From positions 3,410,001 to 3,474,000 of the forward strand of contig NZ_CP149822.1 of NCBI RefSeq assembly GCF_038396755.1: a stretch of DNA of 64,000 bases, given 5' to 3'. Position numbers and translations under genes: made by a program. The notes below the pieces were generated by a model, which worked only from the letters and a program-made list of their open reading frames with translations, did no database searches and was not told the DNA's origin. Position 1 is the stretch's first letter. Every line of letters begins with the position of its first letter. This document shows, piece after piece, positions 35,007-46,174 of this stretch. The DNA comes from Chitinophaga pollutisoli. Lineage in GTDB: Bacteria > Bacteroidota > Bacteroidia > Chitinophagales > Chitinophagaceae.

Positions 35007-35291
35007 TCAGCGGATCGGTTCCGGTGAATGCGCGATCATCATCACCATGTTGTTAACCGGCGATTCCAGCGTCATTTCCTGGTAGGCGAGCGTGTTGTAA
35101 CCCTTTGTGCGGGTTACTTCCAGCTGGTGGATATCGCGTCCGGGCACGAAGTGCGACGGGCTGCCGTGAACGGTGACGGTCACGTGAGAGATATTCCGGC
35201 CTTCCTGGCGGTGGAGATCGTTCAGGAATCGGGAAATGGTGGAATAGATCGGCTGATCTTTAATACATGTTGGTTGAAACTGAAACGGCAT
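35007..35291 (-). CDS. Hypothetical protein, 94 residues
   Basis: A cytoplasmic protein of 94 residues (MPFQFQPTCIKDQPIYST) without signal peptide or recognised domain; it contains a predicted strand-rich middle (NISHVTVTVHGSPSHF). It is judged real because a terminator follows 30 bp after the stop and codon use matches neighbours. It lies downstream of a small HTH-like gene on the same strand (95 bp gap). Confidence 0.6.
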   Translation of the reverse strand: MPFQFQPTCIKDQPIYSTISRFLNDLHRQEGRNISHVTVTVHGSPSHFVPGRDIHQLEVTRTKGYNTLAYQEMTLESPVNNMVMMIAHSPEPIR

Positions 35292-35386
35292 GGCTCTCTT
35301 TTTTGGGTGTTTACAATGGTTCCGCGGGCGGCGGAGGGTTATTGCTCGACGGTTCCTGGCCCGGGCGGAAAACGGGTAACCTGTGG

Positions 35387-35632
35387 TTAACGGCTGCTTT
35401 TGAAGCGGTTGCTCACGCTGGAGACGTTTTTCAGCAGTTTGTCACCTACGGATAGGATTTTGTCTCTCTCGGCGTTGCTGATCGGGTAAGCGCCTTTTGC
35501 CTTCCGGTAAAAGGTAGCGTTGCTCCACCCGCATTCTCTACAAACGTGATCCCGGAACGTTTTTGGCAACTGCACCAGCTCGCTGTGCAGGTATACCAAC
35601 AGGTTGTGGGATGAAATTGGCGTAGTTTCCAT
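35387..35632 (-). CDS. Small HTH-like protein, possible regulator
   Basis: An 81-residue protein. The segment from about 30 to 60 (FRDHVCRECGWSNATFYRKAKG) looks like a helix-turn-helix recognition region. Start METTPISSHN at 35632 is preferred over a reading 15 residues longer that runs into the shared promoter region. It is divergent from a larger two-HTH regulator, with 122 bp between them and inverted ATTGTCAAT/ATTGACAAT sites in the gap. Confidence 0.65.
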   Translation of the reverse strand: METTPISSHNLLVYLHSELVQLPKTFRDHVCRECGWSNATFYRKAKGAYPISNAERDKILSVGDKLLKNVSSVSNRFKSSR

Positions 35633-35669
35633 GCGAAAAAATTTATCATTTTGACTGAACTTGGCACAA

Positions 35670-35725
35670 ATTGTCAATAAAAATGTTATATTGATATTGT
35701 TGGTATCACTTTTTACATTGACAAT
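35670..35725. promoter_or_regulatory. Inverted 9 bp sites between two divergent HTH genes
   Basis: ATTGTCAAT (35670-35678) and its reverse complement ATTGACAAT (35717-35725) are 38 bp apart in an AT-rich divergent promoter region. They are good candidates for operators used by one or both adjacent regulators. Confidence 0.5.
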
Positions 35726-35754
35726 GATTACAAGTATAACAAAAAGTATTTACA

Positions 35755-36330
35755 TTGGAGTCGGTTTCAAAAAATATAATTCATGAAGGAGCGCGGTTGA
35801 AGCAGATCGTTCGCGACAAGGGCATGAAGATCCTGGACTTCGCCAGGCAGGCCGATTTCAGCAACCAGATCGCGCATTATTATTTCCGAAAGGAGGCCAT
35901 CAAGCGATCCACCCTGCTGGAGTTCTGCACAATGTTGGGCATTAGTTTGGATGAATTTTACGGATGGACGCACCCGCGCCGTTCGCTCCCCTTGCCGGCG
36001 CAGGATCTTCACCACGGCCGCAGGCTCGATGAAATGATCGAGGAAAAAGGCCTGAACAAGACGCGCCTCGCCAACAGGATGGCCCTTAGCAGGAGGGCGC
36101 TCTACAACCTGCTTGAAAAACCCGTTTTTACCCCGGATCAATTGAAGAAAGTCTGCCAGGTGCTGGAAATCAGCCAGAAAGAATTTATCGGCGGCAGTGC
36201 GGAAGATGGCGGCGCTGAACTGGCCGACTCCGAAACCTGGAAAGACAAATACTACAAACTGCTGGAAGATTACAACCAGGCCCTCCTCGAAATCGCCCGG
36301 CTCCGGGAGATCGTTTCCGCCGCTTCCTGA
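35755..36330 (+). CDS. Transcriptional regulator with two XRE-type HTH domains
   Basis: A 191-residue protein with two Cro/C1-like helix-turn-helix domains: about 10-66 (LKQIVRDKGMKILDFARQAD) and about 85-142 (LDEMIEEKGLNKTRLANRMA), then a coiled-coil-like C-terminus (about 155-190; WKDKYYKLLEDYNQALLEIA). The frame starts with TTG at 35755; the first ATG would cut into the first HTH, so TTG is used. It is divergent from the small HTH gene and probably autoregulated. Confidence 0.82.
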   Translation: MESVSKNIIHEGARLKQIVRDKGMKILDFARQADFSNQIAHYYFRKEAIKRSTLLEFCTMLGISLDEFYGWTHPRRSLPLPAQDLHHGRRLDEMIEEKGLNKTRLANRMALSRRALYNLLEKPVFTPDQLKKVCQVLEISQKEFIGGSAEDGGAELADSETWKDKYYKLLEDYNQALLEIARLREIVSAAS

Positions 36331-36338
36331 TAAAAAAG

Positions 36339-36365
36339 GATGCCGCAGCTATTGGCAACGGCATC
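36339..36365. terminator. Hairpin after the two-HTH regulator
   Basis: GATGCCG and CGGCATC pair across a 13-base loop 9 bp after the stop. There is no T run, so termination strength is uncertain. Confidence 0.4.
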
Positions 36366-36571
36366 TCCAGGGTCTTCACAGGTAAGGAACTTGAGGGCTT
36401 GTTGTTAACAAATCAGAACGAATTCTATAGCTAATTACCCTGCAAAAGTATTGACGCAGTGTTACTTGAATATTGCGAATCGGGAAATTTTTCTCCGCGA
36501 TGAGGAAAAAAACGTCAGTTTTATATATATTAGCAATCCTATATTTATAAAACGAACCTATCCCTTGCACT

Positions 36572-37003
36572 ATGAAACACTGCCTATCCGTCCTGGCCAT
36601 GTGCCTCATCCTATTGGTGGGGAAAGCGCAACAGGCATCCGCACCCGAAGTGAAAGAATTTGAAATGTTCTGGAAAAAAGTTCACGCGGCGATCATGAAG
36701 AAAGATTATCCCGCCGTATCAAAGTACATTGAATTTCCCCTCGTCGTTAAAAAAAGCCTCTCGGATACGGCTGTTTCCACCGTTGGCGCCCAGGAATTCG
36801 CGGTTTTCTTCAGCAATTACCTCGACATGCCCGCGCGCGACAGCTTCATCAACAAGTACGGACTTCTGAAATCCCGCCGCGATCTGAGCGAGGACGACAA
36901 GTCCATGATTTCTGAAGATGCAGCCACCATGGAAGATTTTGAGTTCCAGAAAACCGACGGGCAGTGGAAGCTGGTATACGTGTATGCCACGCTGCCGGAG
37001 TAA
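36572..37003 (+). CDS. Exported protein of unknown function, 143 residues
   Basis: A signal peptide (about 1-20, MKHCLSVLAMCLILLVGKAQ) precedes a small alpha/beta domain (EFEMFWKKVHAAIMKKDYPA, ending FQKTDGQWKLVYVYATLPE) whose outline resembles NTF2-like or DUF4348-type folds; that assignment is weak. It lies upstream of carB on the same strand, but carB has its own predicted promoter. Confidence 0.7.
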   Translation: MKHCLSVLAMCLILLVGKAQQASAPEVKEFEMFWKKVHAAIMKKDYPAVSKYIEFPLVVKKSLSDTAVSTVGAQEFAVFFSNYLDMPARDSFINKYGLLKSRRDLSEDDKSMISEDAATMEDFEFQKTDGQWKLVYVYATLPE

Positions 37004-37068
37004 TCTTTCCCTTTTTTCACATATAAAATAAATCGCTATCGAGAAATTTTACGCGGCATCTGATATTT

Positions 37069-37102
37069 TTTGAAGGGAAAAAACAATTATTCCCTTAATT
37101 TT
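37069..37102 (+). promoter_or_regulatory. Promoter of carB
   Basis: TTTG (37069-37072), a 22 bp spacer and TAATTTTG (37095-37102). The start codon is 74 bp after the -7 box. A GCAC/GTGC mini-stem follows the box directly. Confidence 0.55.
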
Positions 37103-37175
37103 GCACGATTTTTTTGTGCGTTTAAAACGCATGGAAAGTCGGATGGTTTTTCATTAAAAACAGCTAATAACGAAG

Positions 37176-39992
<2,817 letters not shown>

Positions 39993-40012
39993 GGTCATGT
40001 GAAAATAACTGC

Positions 40013-40043
40013 AACCGCACCAGTCAAATGGTGCGGTTTTTTT
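40013..40043 (+). terminator. Terminator of carB
   Basis: AACCGCACCA and TGGTGCGGTT form a 10 bp stem with a GTCAAA loop, followed by TTTTT. Confidence 0.9.
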
Positions 40044-40132
40044 GTGCTTGCAATCTCCGGTTTTCGGAGATTTCCGATTTGTCCGATTCCCCATGACAGT
40101 TTAAATTGCCATCGACCATTGTTTGTAACCAA

Positions 40133-42172
40133 ATGAAAAACCAAACCTGGAAAGCGGCTCCTTTTCTGCGCCTGTTACCGTTCCTGGCTGCAGGCGCTTT
40201 CGCCGGAACTTACTTCCCGCTGATGCCGTGGATGCTCATGACGATCTGCCTGCCATGCTGGTTGCTACCAGCAGTGTTGCCGTTGCGTGCTCGTTTCGCG
40301 GTGCGGCATGTGCAGGGAGCGGGCGTGTCGGGAATGATTTTTTGTGTGGGAATGATGATGCCCGCCGTAACGGATATTCGCCGGAGCCCGCAGTGGGTGG
40401 GGCATCTGGGCGGCGACTCGTTGAACATGGTGCTGGTGCTGACGGAGGATCCCCAACCGAGGAGCCGCTCCTGGAAAGCCGAATGCCGGATCGAAAGCGT
40501 GGGGAAAGCGGGTGAAATGAGATCCGCGAAAGGCAATATCATCGTGTATTTCGCGTCGGACCCGGGAATTGCCGCCGGTAAGAGAATCTTCGCCCGCGCC
40601 CGGGCGGAACCGATTCGCAATGCGGGCAACCCCGGCGCGTACGATTACACGGCGTACTGCGAAAGGAAAGGACTGTTTCACCGCGCGTTTCTGTCGGATG
40701 CCCAATGGCAGCGCCTGCCGGGAAACGGTTTTTCGGTCATGGAACAATGGCTGCACAATGCGCATGCGTATACGTTGCGCACGCTGCAGCGCCACATTCC
40801 CGGAAAGGAGCGCGCGGGCATTGCGGAAGCCTTGCTGGTAGGGTATCGCGCGCATCTCGATGCCGAAGTTGTTCGTGACTATACGAATACCGGCGTGGTC
40901 CACATTATCGCGATCTCCGGCCTCCACCTGGGATTGATCTACCTGGGAGGCGTTCAGCTGTTGCGATGGCTGCCGAACCGGCGATGGCCCAATGTTTTGC
41001 GCGCGCTGTTGCTGGTCGGGGTGTTGTGGTTTTTCTCCCTGCTCACCGGGGCTTCCGCGTCTGTACTTCGTTCAGCCGTGATGTTTACCGCGATCGCGGC
41101 GGGGAGTTTCCTGATCAGCCGGCATGTATCGTCTCACAATAATCTCGCGGCGGCGGCATTTTTACTGCTGGCGGCAAATCCCCGGTTCCTGGGAGACGCC
41201 GGATTTCAGTTGTCGTTTTTCGCAGTGGCGGGTATACAAATTTGTTACCGTCCGCTTTATTGCTGTTGGGCGCCACCCTGGTCCTGGCTCGACAAAATCT
41301 GGCAACTGGCCGCCGTTTCGCTGGCGGCCCAGGCGTTCACGTTGCCCGTTTGCCTGTATTATTTCCGTCAGTTCCCGGTGTACTTCCTGCCGGCCAACCT
41401 GGTAGCCGTGCCGTGGAGCACGCTGTTGCTGTACGGGGAATTGCTGCTCATGGCGGTTTCGTGGTGGGATGCGGGCGCAGAATGGGTGGGATGGGCCCTG
41501 GGGTGGGGGATAGAAGGGATGAACATCGTGATCGCCTGGCTGGGCGATCTGCCGGGCGCAGTTTGGAGCCACATCCGGATCACGCTCGCGGAAACCTGCG
41601 TGTTATATGGGGTTATCGTGGCGGCCGTTGCAGCGGGGCTTCTGAAAAGCCGGCGGTGGTTCCTGGGAATGGGGGTATTGATGGCAGCGTGGTCGGCGAT
41701 GCACGCCTTCGAGAAGATAAAGTCCTCCGCGCAGCGGCGCTTCGTTATCCTGAATGTTCCGAAAGCCACAGTGGTGGGGTATGTGGAAGGAAGGGACAGT
41801 TTTTGGTATGGAGACAGCACGGTGCCATCCGTTAATGCCTTGCAGGGCGCGGAATGGTATTGGAATTTGCGCTCCTTTTCGTTGACCCCGCCGCGTAGAT
41901 TGATGTGCCTGGGCGGGAAGCGCCTTTTGATCCTCGACAGCAAGCTCCCCGCTAAGCCGCCTCCCGTAAAAATTAAAATCGATTATATTTTATTGTCACA
42001 TAAAGCGAATGTCAATATCAGTCGGTTGGAGGAATATTTTACATATGAGTTATTGATTTTTGACGCTTCGTTGCCGCCTTTCCGGTTACAGGAATGGAAA
42101 AATGCGTGTAACGAACTAACTTTGCGCAACTTTTCGGTTCCTGACGAAGGGGCCTTAGTTGTAAATCTCTAA
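40133..42172 (+). CDS. comEC: ComEC/Rec2-type membrane protein
   Basis: A 679-residue inner-membrane protein. It has N-terminal membrane helices, a DUF4131-like soluble domain (about 95-220) and the ComEC competence domain (about 230-500) with VVHIIAISGLHLGLI, LLTGASASVLRSAVMF and LGDAGFQLSFFAV. ComEC forms the channel for single-stranded DNA in natural transformation. The C-terminal part (about 560-679) is short and lacks the HxHxDH motif of a metallo-beta-lactamase domain, so it is the short form. ATG at 40133 is used rather than an upstream TTG. purH follows 12 bp later. Confidence 0.92.
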   Translation: MKNQTWKAAPFLRLLPFLAAGAFAGTYFPLMPWMLMTICLPCWLLPAVLPLRARFAVRHVQGAGVSGMIFCVGMMMPAVTDIRRSPQWVGHLGGDSLNMVLVLTEDPQPRSRSWKAECRIESVGKAGEMRSAKGNIIVYFASDPGIAAGKRIFARARAEPIRNAGNPGAYDYTAYCERKGLFHRAFLSDAQWQRLPGNGFSVMEQWLHNAHAYTLRTLQRHIPGKERAGIAEALLVGYRAHLDAEVVRDYTNTGVVHIIAISGLHLGLIYLGGVQLLRWLPNRRWPNVLRALLLVGVLWFFSLLTGASASVLRSAVMFTAIAAGSFLISRHVSSHNNLAAAAFLLLAANPRFLGDAGFQLSFFAVAGIQICYRPLYCCWAPPWSWLDKIWQLAAVSLAAQAFTLPVCLYYFRQFPVYFLPANLVAVPWSTLLLYGELLLMAVSWWDAGAEWVGWALGWGIEGMNIVIAWLGDLPGAVWSHIRITLAETCVLYGVIVAAVAAGLLKSRRWFLGMGVLMAAWSAMHAFEKIKSSAQRRFVILNVPKATVVGYVEGRDSFWYGDSTVPSVNALQGAEWYWNLRSFSLTPPRRLMCLGGKRLLILDSKLPAKPPPVKIKIDYILLSHKANVNISRLEEYFTYELLIFDASLPPFRLQEWKNACNELTLRNFSVPDEGALVVNL

Positions 42173-42184
42173 TTAAAACTGTGC

Positions 42185-43702
42185 ATGCAGAAGCAAATCA
42201 AATCCGCTTTGATCTCCGTGTTCTATAAGGACAACCTGGAGAGTATCGTCAAAGCATTGGGCCAGCAGGGCGTAACCATTTATTCCACCGGCGGAACGCA
42301 GAAGTTCATCGAGGATCTCGGTGTGAAATGCGTAGCGGTGGAAGACCTGACCGCGTATCCGTCCATCCTCGGCGGCCGCGTGAAAACCCTTCACCCGAAA
42401 GTATTTGGTGGCATCCTCGCCCGCAGGGAGAACCCCCAGGACCTGGAGCAACTCGCCCAGTACGAGATCCCCGAGATCGACCTCGTAATCGTAGATCTCT
42501 ACCCCTTCGAAGAAACCGTGAAAAGCACGACCGAAGAGCAGTCCATCATCGAGAAGATCGATATTGGCGGCGTTTCCCTCATCCGTGCTGCCGGCAAAAA
42601 CTATAAAGACGTGGTGATCGTGGCATCCAAAGACCAGTATGGTGCGCTTGAGCAGGTGCTGGTGGAAGGCAAAGGCGCCACCACGCTCGATCAGCGCCGC
42701 GGTTTCGCCGCCAAAGCGTTCGAAGTATGCGCCCATTACGATGTGGCCATCGCTTCCTGGTGGATGCGTAACGAAGAGCAGAAGGATTACTTCCAGCTGT
42801 CGGCCCCCCTGGGCCAGGTTTGCCGCTACGGCGAAAACCCCCACCAGAAGGGCGTTTTCTACGGCAATCTCAACGATCTGTTAGAAAAGCTCCACGGCAA
42901 GGAGCTTTCCTATAACAACCTGGTAGACGTGGACGCAGCCGTTCAGCTGATCGCCGAATTCACTGAAACCACCTTCGCCGTAATCAAACACACCAACGTG
43001 TGCGGCATCGCCAGCCGGGCCACCCTTTCGGAAGCATGGGAAGCAGCCCTCGCCGGCGACAAGGAATCCGCATTCGGCGGCGTACTCGCCTGCAACAAGG
43101 TGGTAGACGCCGCTACGGCGCAATCCATCAACGAAATCTTCTTCGAAATCCTCATCGCCCCCGGCTTTGAGCCCGCAGCCCTGGAAATCCTCCAGGCCAA
43201 GAAGAACCGCATCCTCCTCCTGCAGAAACAACCCCTGAAAACCCCCAGCATGTTCAAAAATGTGCTCGGCGGTGTGCTTGTGCAGGACAACGACGCAGGC
43301 AGCTACAAAGAATGGAACGATACCGGCGCTCAACCCGCCACCGACGCACAACGCGCCGACCTGGAGTTTGCCAACATCGTTTGCAAACACCTGAAATCTA
43401 ACGCCATCGCACTGGTGAAAGACCGTCAGCTCGTAGGTAAAGGCTGCGGCCAGACCTCCCGTATCGATGCGCTTCGCCATGCCATCGAAAAAGCGAAGCA
43501 ATTCAACTTCAGCCTGCAAGGCGCCGCTATGGCTTCCGACGCGTTCTTCCCCTTCGATGATTGCGTGCGCATCGCCCACGCCGAAGGCATCAACGCGGTT
43601 ATCCAGCCCGGCGGTTCCATCCGCGACGCCGATTCCATCAACTTCGCCAAAGAAAATGGCATGGTGATGATCGTGACCGGCATGCGCCATTTCCGCCACT
43701 AA
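42185..43702 (+). CDS. purH: Bifunctional AICAR formyltransferase/IMP cyclohydrolase
   Basis: PurH catalyses the last two steps of purine synthesis: formylation of AICAR and closure to IMP. The N-terminal MGS-like cyclohydrolase domain (about 5-150; YSTGGTQKFIEDLG, GGRVKTLHPKVFGGIL) and the C-terminal formyltransferase domain (IKHTNVCGIA, VKDRQLVGKGCGQTSR, near the end the SDAFFPFDD motif) are complete at 505 residues. It lies 12 bp behind comEC; a TAACTTTG box at 42117-42124 inside comEC could give it its own promoter. Confidence 0.97.
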   Translation: MQKQIKSALISVFYKDNLESIVKALGQQGVTIYSTGGTQKFIEDLGVKCVAVEDLTAYPSILGGRVKTLHPKVFGGILARRENPQDLEQLAQYEIPEIDLVIVDLYPFEETVKSTTEEQSIIEKIDIGGVSLIRAAGKNYKDVVIVASKDQYGALEQVLVEGKGATTLDQRRGFAAKAFEVCAHYDVAIASWWMRNEEQKDYFQLSAPLGQVCRYGENPHQKGVFYGNLNDLLEKLHGKELSYNNLVDVDAAVQLIAEFTETTFAVIKHTNVCGIASRATLSEAWEAALAGDKESAFGGVLACNKVVDAATAQSINEIFFEILIAPGFEPAALEILQAKKNRILLLQKQPLKTPSMFKNVLGGVLVQDNDAGSYKEWNDTGAQPATDAQRADLEFANIVCKHLKSNAIALVKDRQLVGKGCGQTSRIDALRHAIEKAKQFNFSLQGAAMASDAFFPFDDCVRIAHAEGINAVIQPGGSIRDADSINFAKENGMVMIVTGMRHFRH

Positions 43703-43729
43703 TCCGGAAGCTAAATATCTTCATACGCA

Positions 43730-43756
43730 AAAGGCCGCCTATTCAGGGCGGCCTTT
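43730..43756 (+). terminator. Terminator of purH
   Basis: AAAGGCCGCC and GGCGGCCTTT form a 10 bp stem with a 7-base loop, 27 bp after the purH stop. Confidence 0.85.
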
Positions 43757-43855
43757 GCTATTTGCCGGCCCTTGCGCATCCGGGTAAGCTCTTATTATTC
43801 CCAAGCATGCTTGCCAAACCCGGCAAGTCCAAGACCGCAGTCTATCTGATACTAA

Positions 43856-44009
43856 CTCCCTGCAAGGATATAGCGGGGAAAATGTACATATATCCCACCT
43901 TTATCCCACCCATATCTTACCCATGTATTACCTCCTTATAAGGGTAGCTTATGGGTGGGATATGGGTGGGACAAGGGTAAGATATGGGTAAGATATCCCT
44001 GCAGCAGGG
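43856..44009. repeat. Large imperfect inverted repeat made of GGGTGGGAT-type words
   Basis: The right arm (about 43949-43997) is four tandem 11-12 bp words: ATGGGTGGGAT, ATGGGTGGGAC, AAGGGTAAGAT, ATGGGTAAGAT. The left arm (about 43890-43925) contains their complements (ATCCCACC, ATCTTACCCAT). CCCTGCAAGGATAT-like ends extend the dyad to about 43856 and 44009. It lies in the 416 bp between purH and an ECF sigma gene. Confidence 0.75.
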
Positions 44010-44092
44010 TTACTATCATACTATCGCATAACCAAGGAATTCCCGGCGAAACAACCTTGGAATTTCCCGGGGGATATGATCACGGGCACCAA

Positions 44093-44100
44093 TAATTTTG
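44093..44100 (+). promoter_or_regulatory. Possible -7 box of the second ECF sigma gene
   Basis: TAATTTTG, 18 bp before the ATG at 44119. No good -33 element. The box is enclosed by the dyad GGGCA/TGCCC. Confidence 0.35.
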
Positions 44101-44118
44101 TACTATTGCCCCAAGCAA

Positions 44119-44688
44119 ATGCCCTTTTTACAGCAACATACTAGGAAGGAAGCCGATGACGCCGCACTGGTCCGGGAGTACAAAGAAACCGGACAATTGG
44201 AGGTATTGGCGGCCCTATATGAACGGTATATGGACCTCGTATACGGTATTTGCCTCAAATACCTGGACGACGACAGCGCCAAAGACGCCGTCATGCAGAT
44301 ATTCGAGGAGTTGATTGCTAAAGTGAAACAGCATGAAATTCAAAGCTTTAGGGGCTGGCTGCACGTTTTAGCCAGGAATCACTGCCTCATGAAGCTCCGC
44401 GCGGCGGGCAGCCGTGGCAGAATCGTGACGATGGACGAGGAAGGATTTGTGGAATCGGGGCCTTTTTTTCATCCGGATAATGGAAACGGGCTGGAAGACA
44501 ACCTCCAGGCCATGGAACGCTGCATGGAAAAACTGCCCGACGAACAGAAGAAAAGCGTCGACCTGTTTTATCTGCAGGAAAAAAGTTATCGCGAAGTAGC
44601 CGAAATCACCGGCTACGACATGAACAAAGTAAAGAGCTACATACAGAACGGGAAGCGTAATCTGAAGATCTGTATGGAGAAAAAATAA
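44119..44688 (+). CDS. ECF-type RNA polymerase sigma factor
   Basis: A 189-residue sigma-70 family factor with region 2 (about 25-95; LAALYERYMDLVYGICLKYL, AVMQIFEELI) and region 4 (about 130-185; SVDLFYLQEKSYREVAEITG). The ATG at 44119 is used because an upstream in-frame TTG overlaps the -7 box. Its stop is followed without a gap by the ATG of a membrane protein with an anti-sigma-like N-terminus, so the two are co-translated. Confidence 0.92.
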   Translation: MPFLQQHTRKEADDAALVREYKETGQLEVLAALYERYMDLVYGICLKYLDDDSAKDAVMQIFEELIAKVKQHEIQSFRGWLHVLARNHCLMKLRAAGSRGRIVTMDEEGFVESGPFFHPDNGNGLEDNLQAMERCMEKLPDEQKKSVDLFYLQEKSYREVAEITGYDMNKVKSYIQNGKRNLKICMEKK

Positions 44689-46122
44689 ATGGCAACGCCG
44701 AGAAAACATATCGAGCCCACTGCGGACCTGATCCGCCGGTACCTGGCGGGTGAGCTGGACGATCAGACGATGCACGCCCTCGAGCGCCAGGCCCTGGAAG
44801 ACCCCTTCCTGGCCGAAGCGCTGGAAGGATACGGCAAAAGCCCCCGTTCCCGCGAACCCGAACTGGCCGACCTTCGCGCCCGCCTGCAGCAGAGAGCTGC
44901 CCAACCGGCCCTACGCACCGGTACGGTTCGCCGCCTCGACCGTCGCTGGCTGGCCGCCGCCGGCATATTGCTCCTCATCTCGATATCCGCCCTGTTTCTC
45001 ATCCGCCGACCTACCGATAAAGAGGTGGCACAGGAGCTCCCGGTCCCGCAGAAACAGCTGGACACCGCGCTTGTACGGCCCATGCCCGCAGCCGCTCCCC
45101 AGGCCCCGGAATCCACCCAGGCCGTCATGAGCGCCGAATCCGACGCTCCAGCGGAAACACCTTCCGCCCAACCGAGGGAAAGCAAGACCGCATCAGGGAA
45201 TGCAAACCTGGCACGTTCGGAAGAACGGCGTAAGGAGGAAACCACGTCGGTTGCCGAACCCGATGCACCCGCCGTCGTAGCCGCCGCGCCCGCTGCCGCA
45301 CCACCTCCGCCGCCTCCTGCACAAATCATGATCCGCGGAACCGGGAAACCCAACGCGGACGCAAAAACACTTAGCGGTACGGAAGGCATTGCGAAGAATA
45401 AATCCGCCCCCTTCAACGCAGATACCGTCTACATCGGCCGCAAACCATCGGCCCTGGCGAAAAGGAGCGAAGAGCCCGCTACGATGATACAGGGTAAAGT
45501 CGCCGGTGTGGAATCGAAATACGCTTCCCATCACGAAGCGCACGATATCCGGCTGATCAGCGGCAAAGTGCTTGACGCCACTACCGGCGAAATCATGGGC
45601 GGCGCCATCGTGCATGAACGCTCCTCCAATAAACGCGTAGTGACAGATAGCTCCGGCCAGTTCGCCATCACCGTTAACGCCGGCGCCCGCACGAGCATCG
45701 ATGTGTCTATGATCGGTTACCAGCACACCGTCGTGAATGTGCCGCTGGATAAAAGCAACTTCAATATTTACCTTCCAGCCGATAACAACGCGTTGTCCGA
45801 AACGGTCGTTGTCGCCAGAGGGAGCAGCCGTGCTGTTCCGCAACCGGGCCTCGGTTACACGGCTTACCGCCATTACCTGGAAGCCCTGCCCCCTGTGCCC
45901 GTCGCAGGGCTTGGGGAAGAACGCTCCGGCGAAGTGCGCGTAACGTTTACCGTGCACCCGGATAGTACGCTGCACAACGTCAAAGCCATGAAACCCTTCC
46001 ATCCCGCCGCGGGCGAAGCGGCGGTGAAGCGCGTGGAACAGGGGCCTAAATGGTTGCCGGTGAAAGGCCGCAAAGGGAAAGCGGAGATTATGGTGCCGGT
46101 GAAGCTTATCCCCGGGCAATAA
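44689..46122 (+). CDS. Anti-sigma-like membrane protein with carboxypeptidase-regulatory and TonB C-terminal domains
   Basis: A 477-residue protein: a cytoplasmic segment (about 10-80, IRRYLAGELDDQTMHALERQ, anti-sigma-like), one membrane helix (about 86-105), a long Pro/Ala-rich periplasmic linker (including PPPPPP, about 110-290), a CarboxypepD_reg-like beta-sandwich (about 292-370, ISGKVLDATTGEIMGGAIV) and a TonB C-terminal-like domain (about 395-475, GEVRVTFTVHPDSTLHNVKA). It could link the ECF factor upstream to TonB-dependent outer-membrane transport. It starts at the base after the sigma stop. Confidence 0.85.
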   Translation: MATPRKHIEPTADLIRRYLAGELDDQTMHALERQALEDPFLAEALEGYGKSPRSREPELADLRARLQQRAAQPALRTGTVRRLDRRWLAAAGILLLISISALFLIRRPTDKEVAQELPVPQKQLDTALVRPMPAAAPQAPESTQAVMSAESDAPAETPSAQPRESKTASGNANLARSEERRKEETTSVAEPDAPAVVAAAPAAAPPPPPPAQIMIRGTGKPNADAKTLSGTEGIAKNKSAPFNADTVYIGRKPSALAKRSEEPATMIQGKVAGVESKYASHHEAHDIRLISGKVLDATTGEIMGGAIVHERSSNKRVVTDSSGQFAITVNAGARTSIDVSMIGYQHTVVNVPLDKSNFNIYLPADNNALSETVVVARGSSRAVPQPGLGYTAYRHYLEALPPVPVAGLGEERSGEVRVTFTVHPDSTLHNVKAMKPFHPAAGEAAVKRVEQGPKWLPVKGRKGKAEIMVPVKLIPGQ

Positions 46123-46125
46123 AAA

Positions 46126-46147
46126 AGACCGGCAAACTGCCGGCCTT
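46126..46147. terminator. Shared terminator of the anti-sigma gene and lutB
   Basis: CCGGCA and TGCCGG form the core stem (AAC loop), extended by AAG/CTT around an A-C mismatch. On the minus strand it is followed by TTTT. Confidence 0.7.
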
Positions 46148-46174
46148 CCCTTCTATCATGTAAGCAATAAATCT

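Noticed and set aside
36339-36365. Strong terminator after the two-HTH regulator
   Set aside because: A stem is present but no T run follows on either strand, so it is listed only with low confidence.
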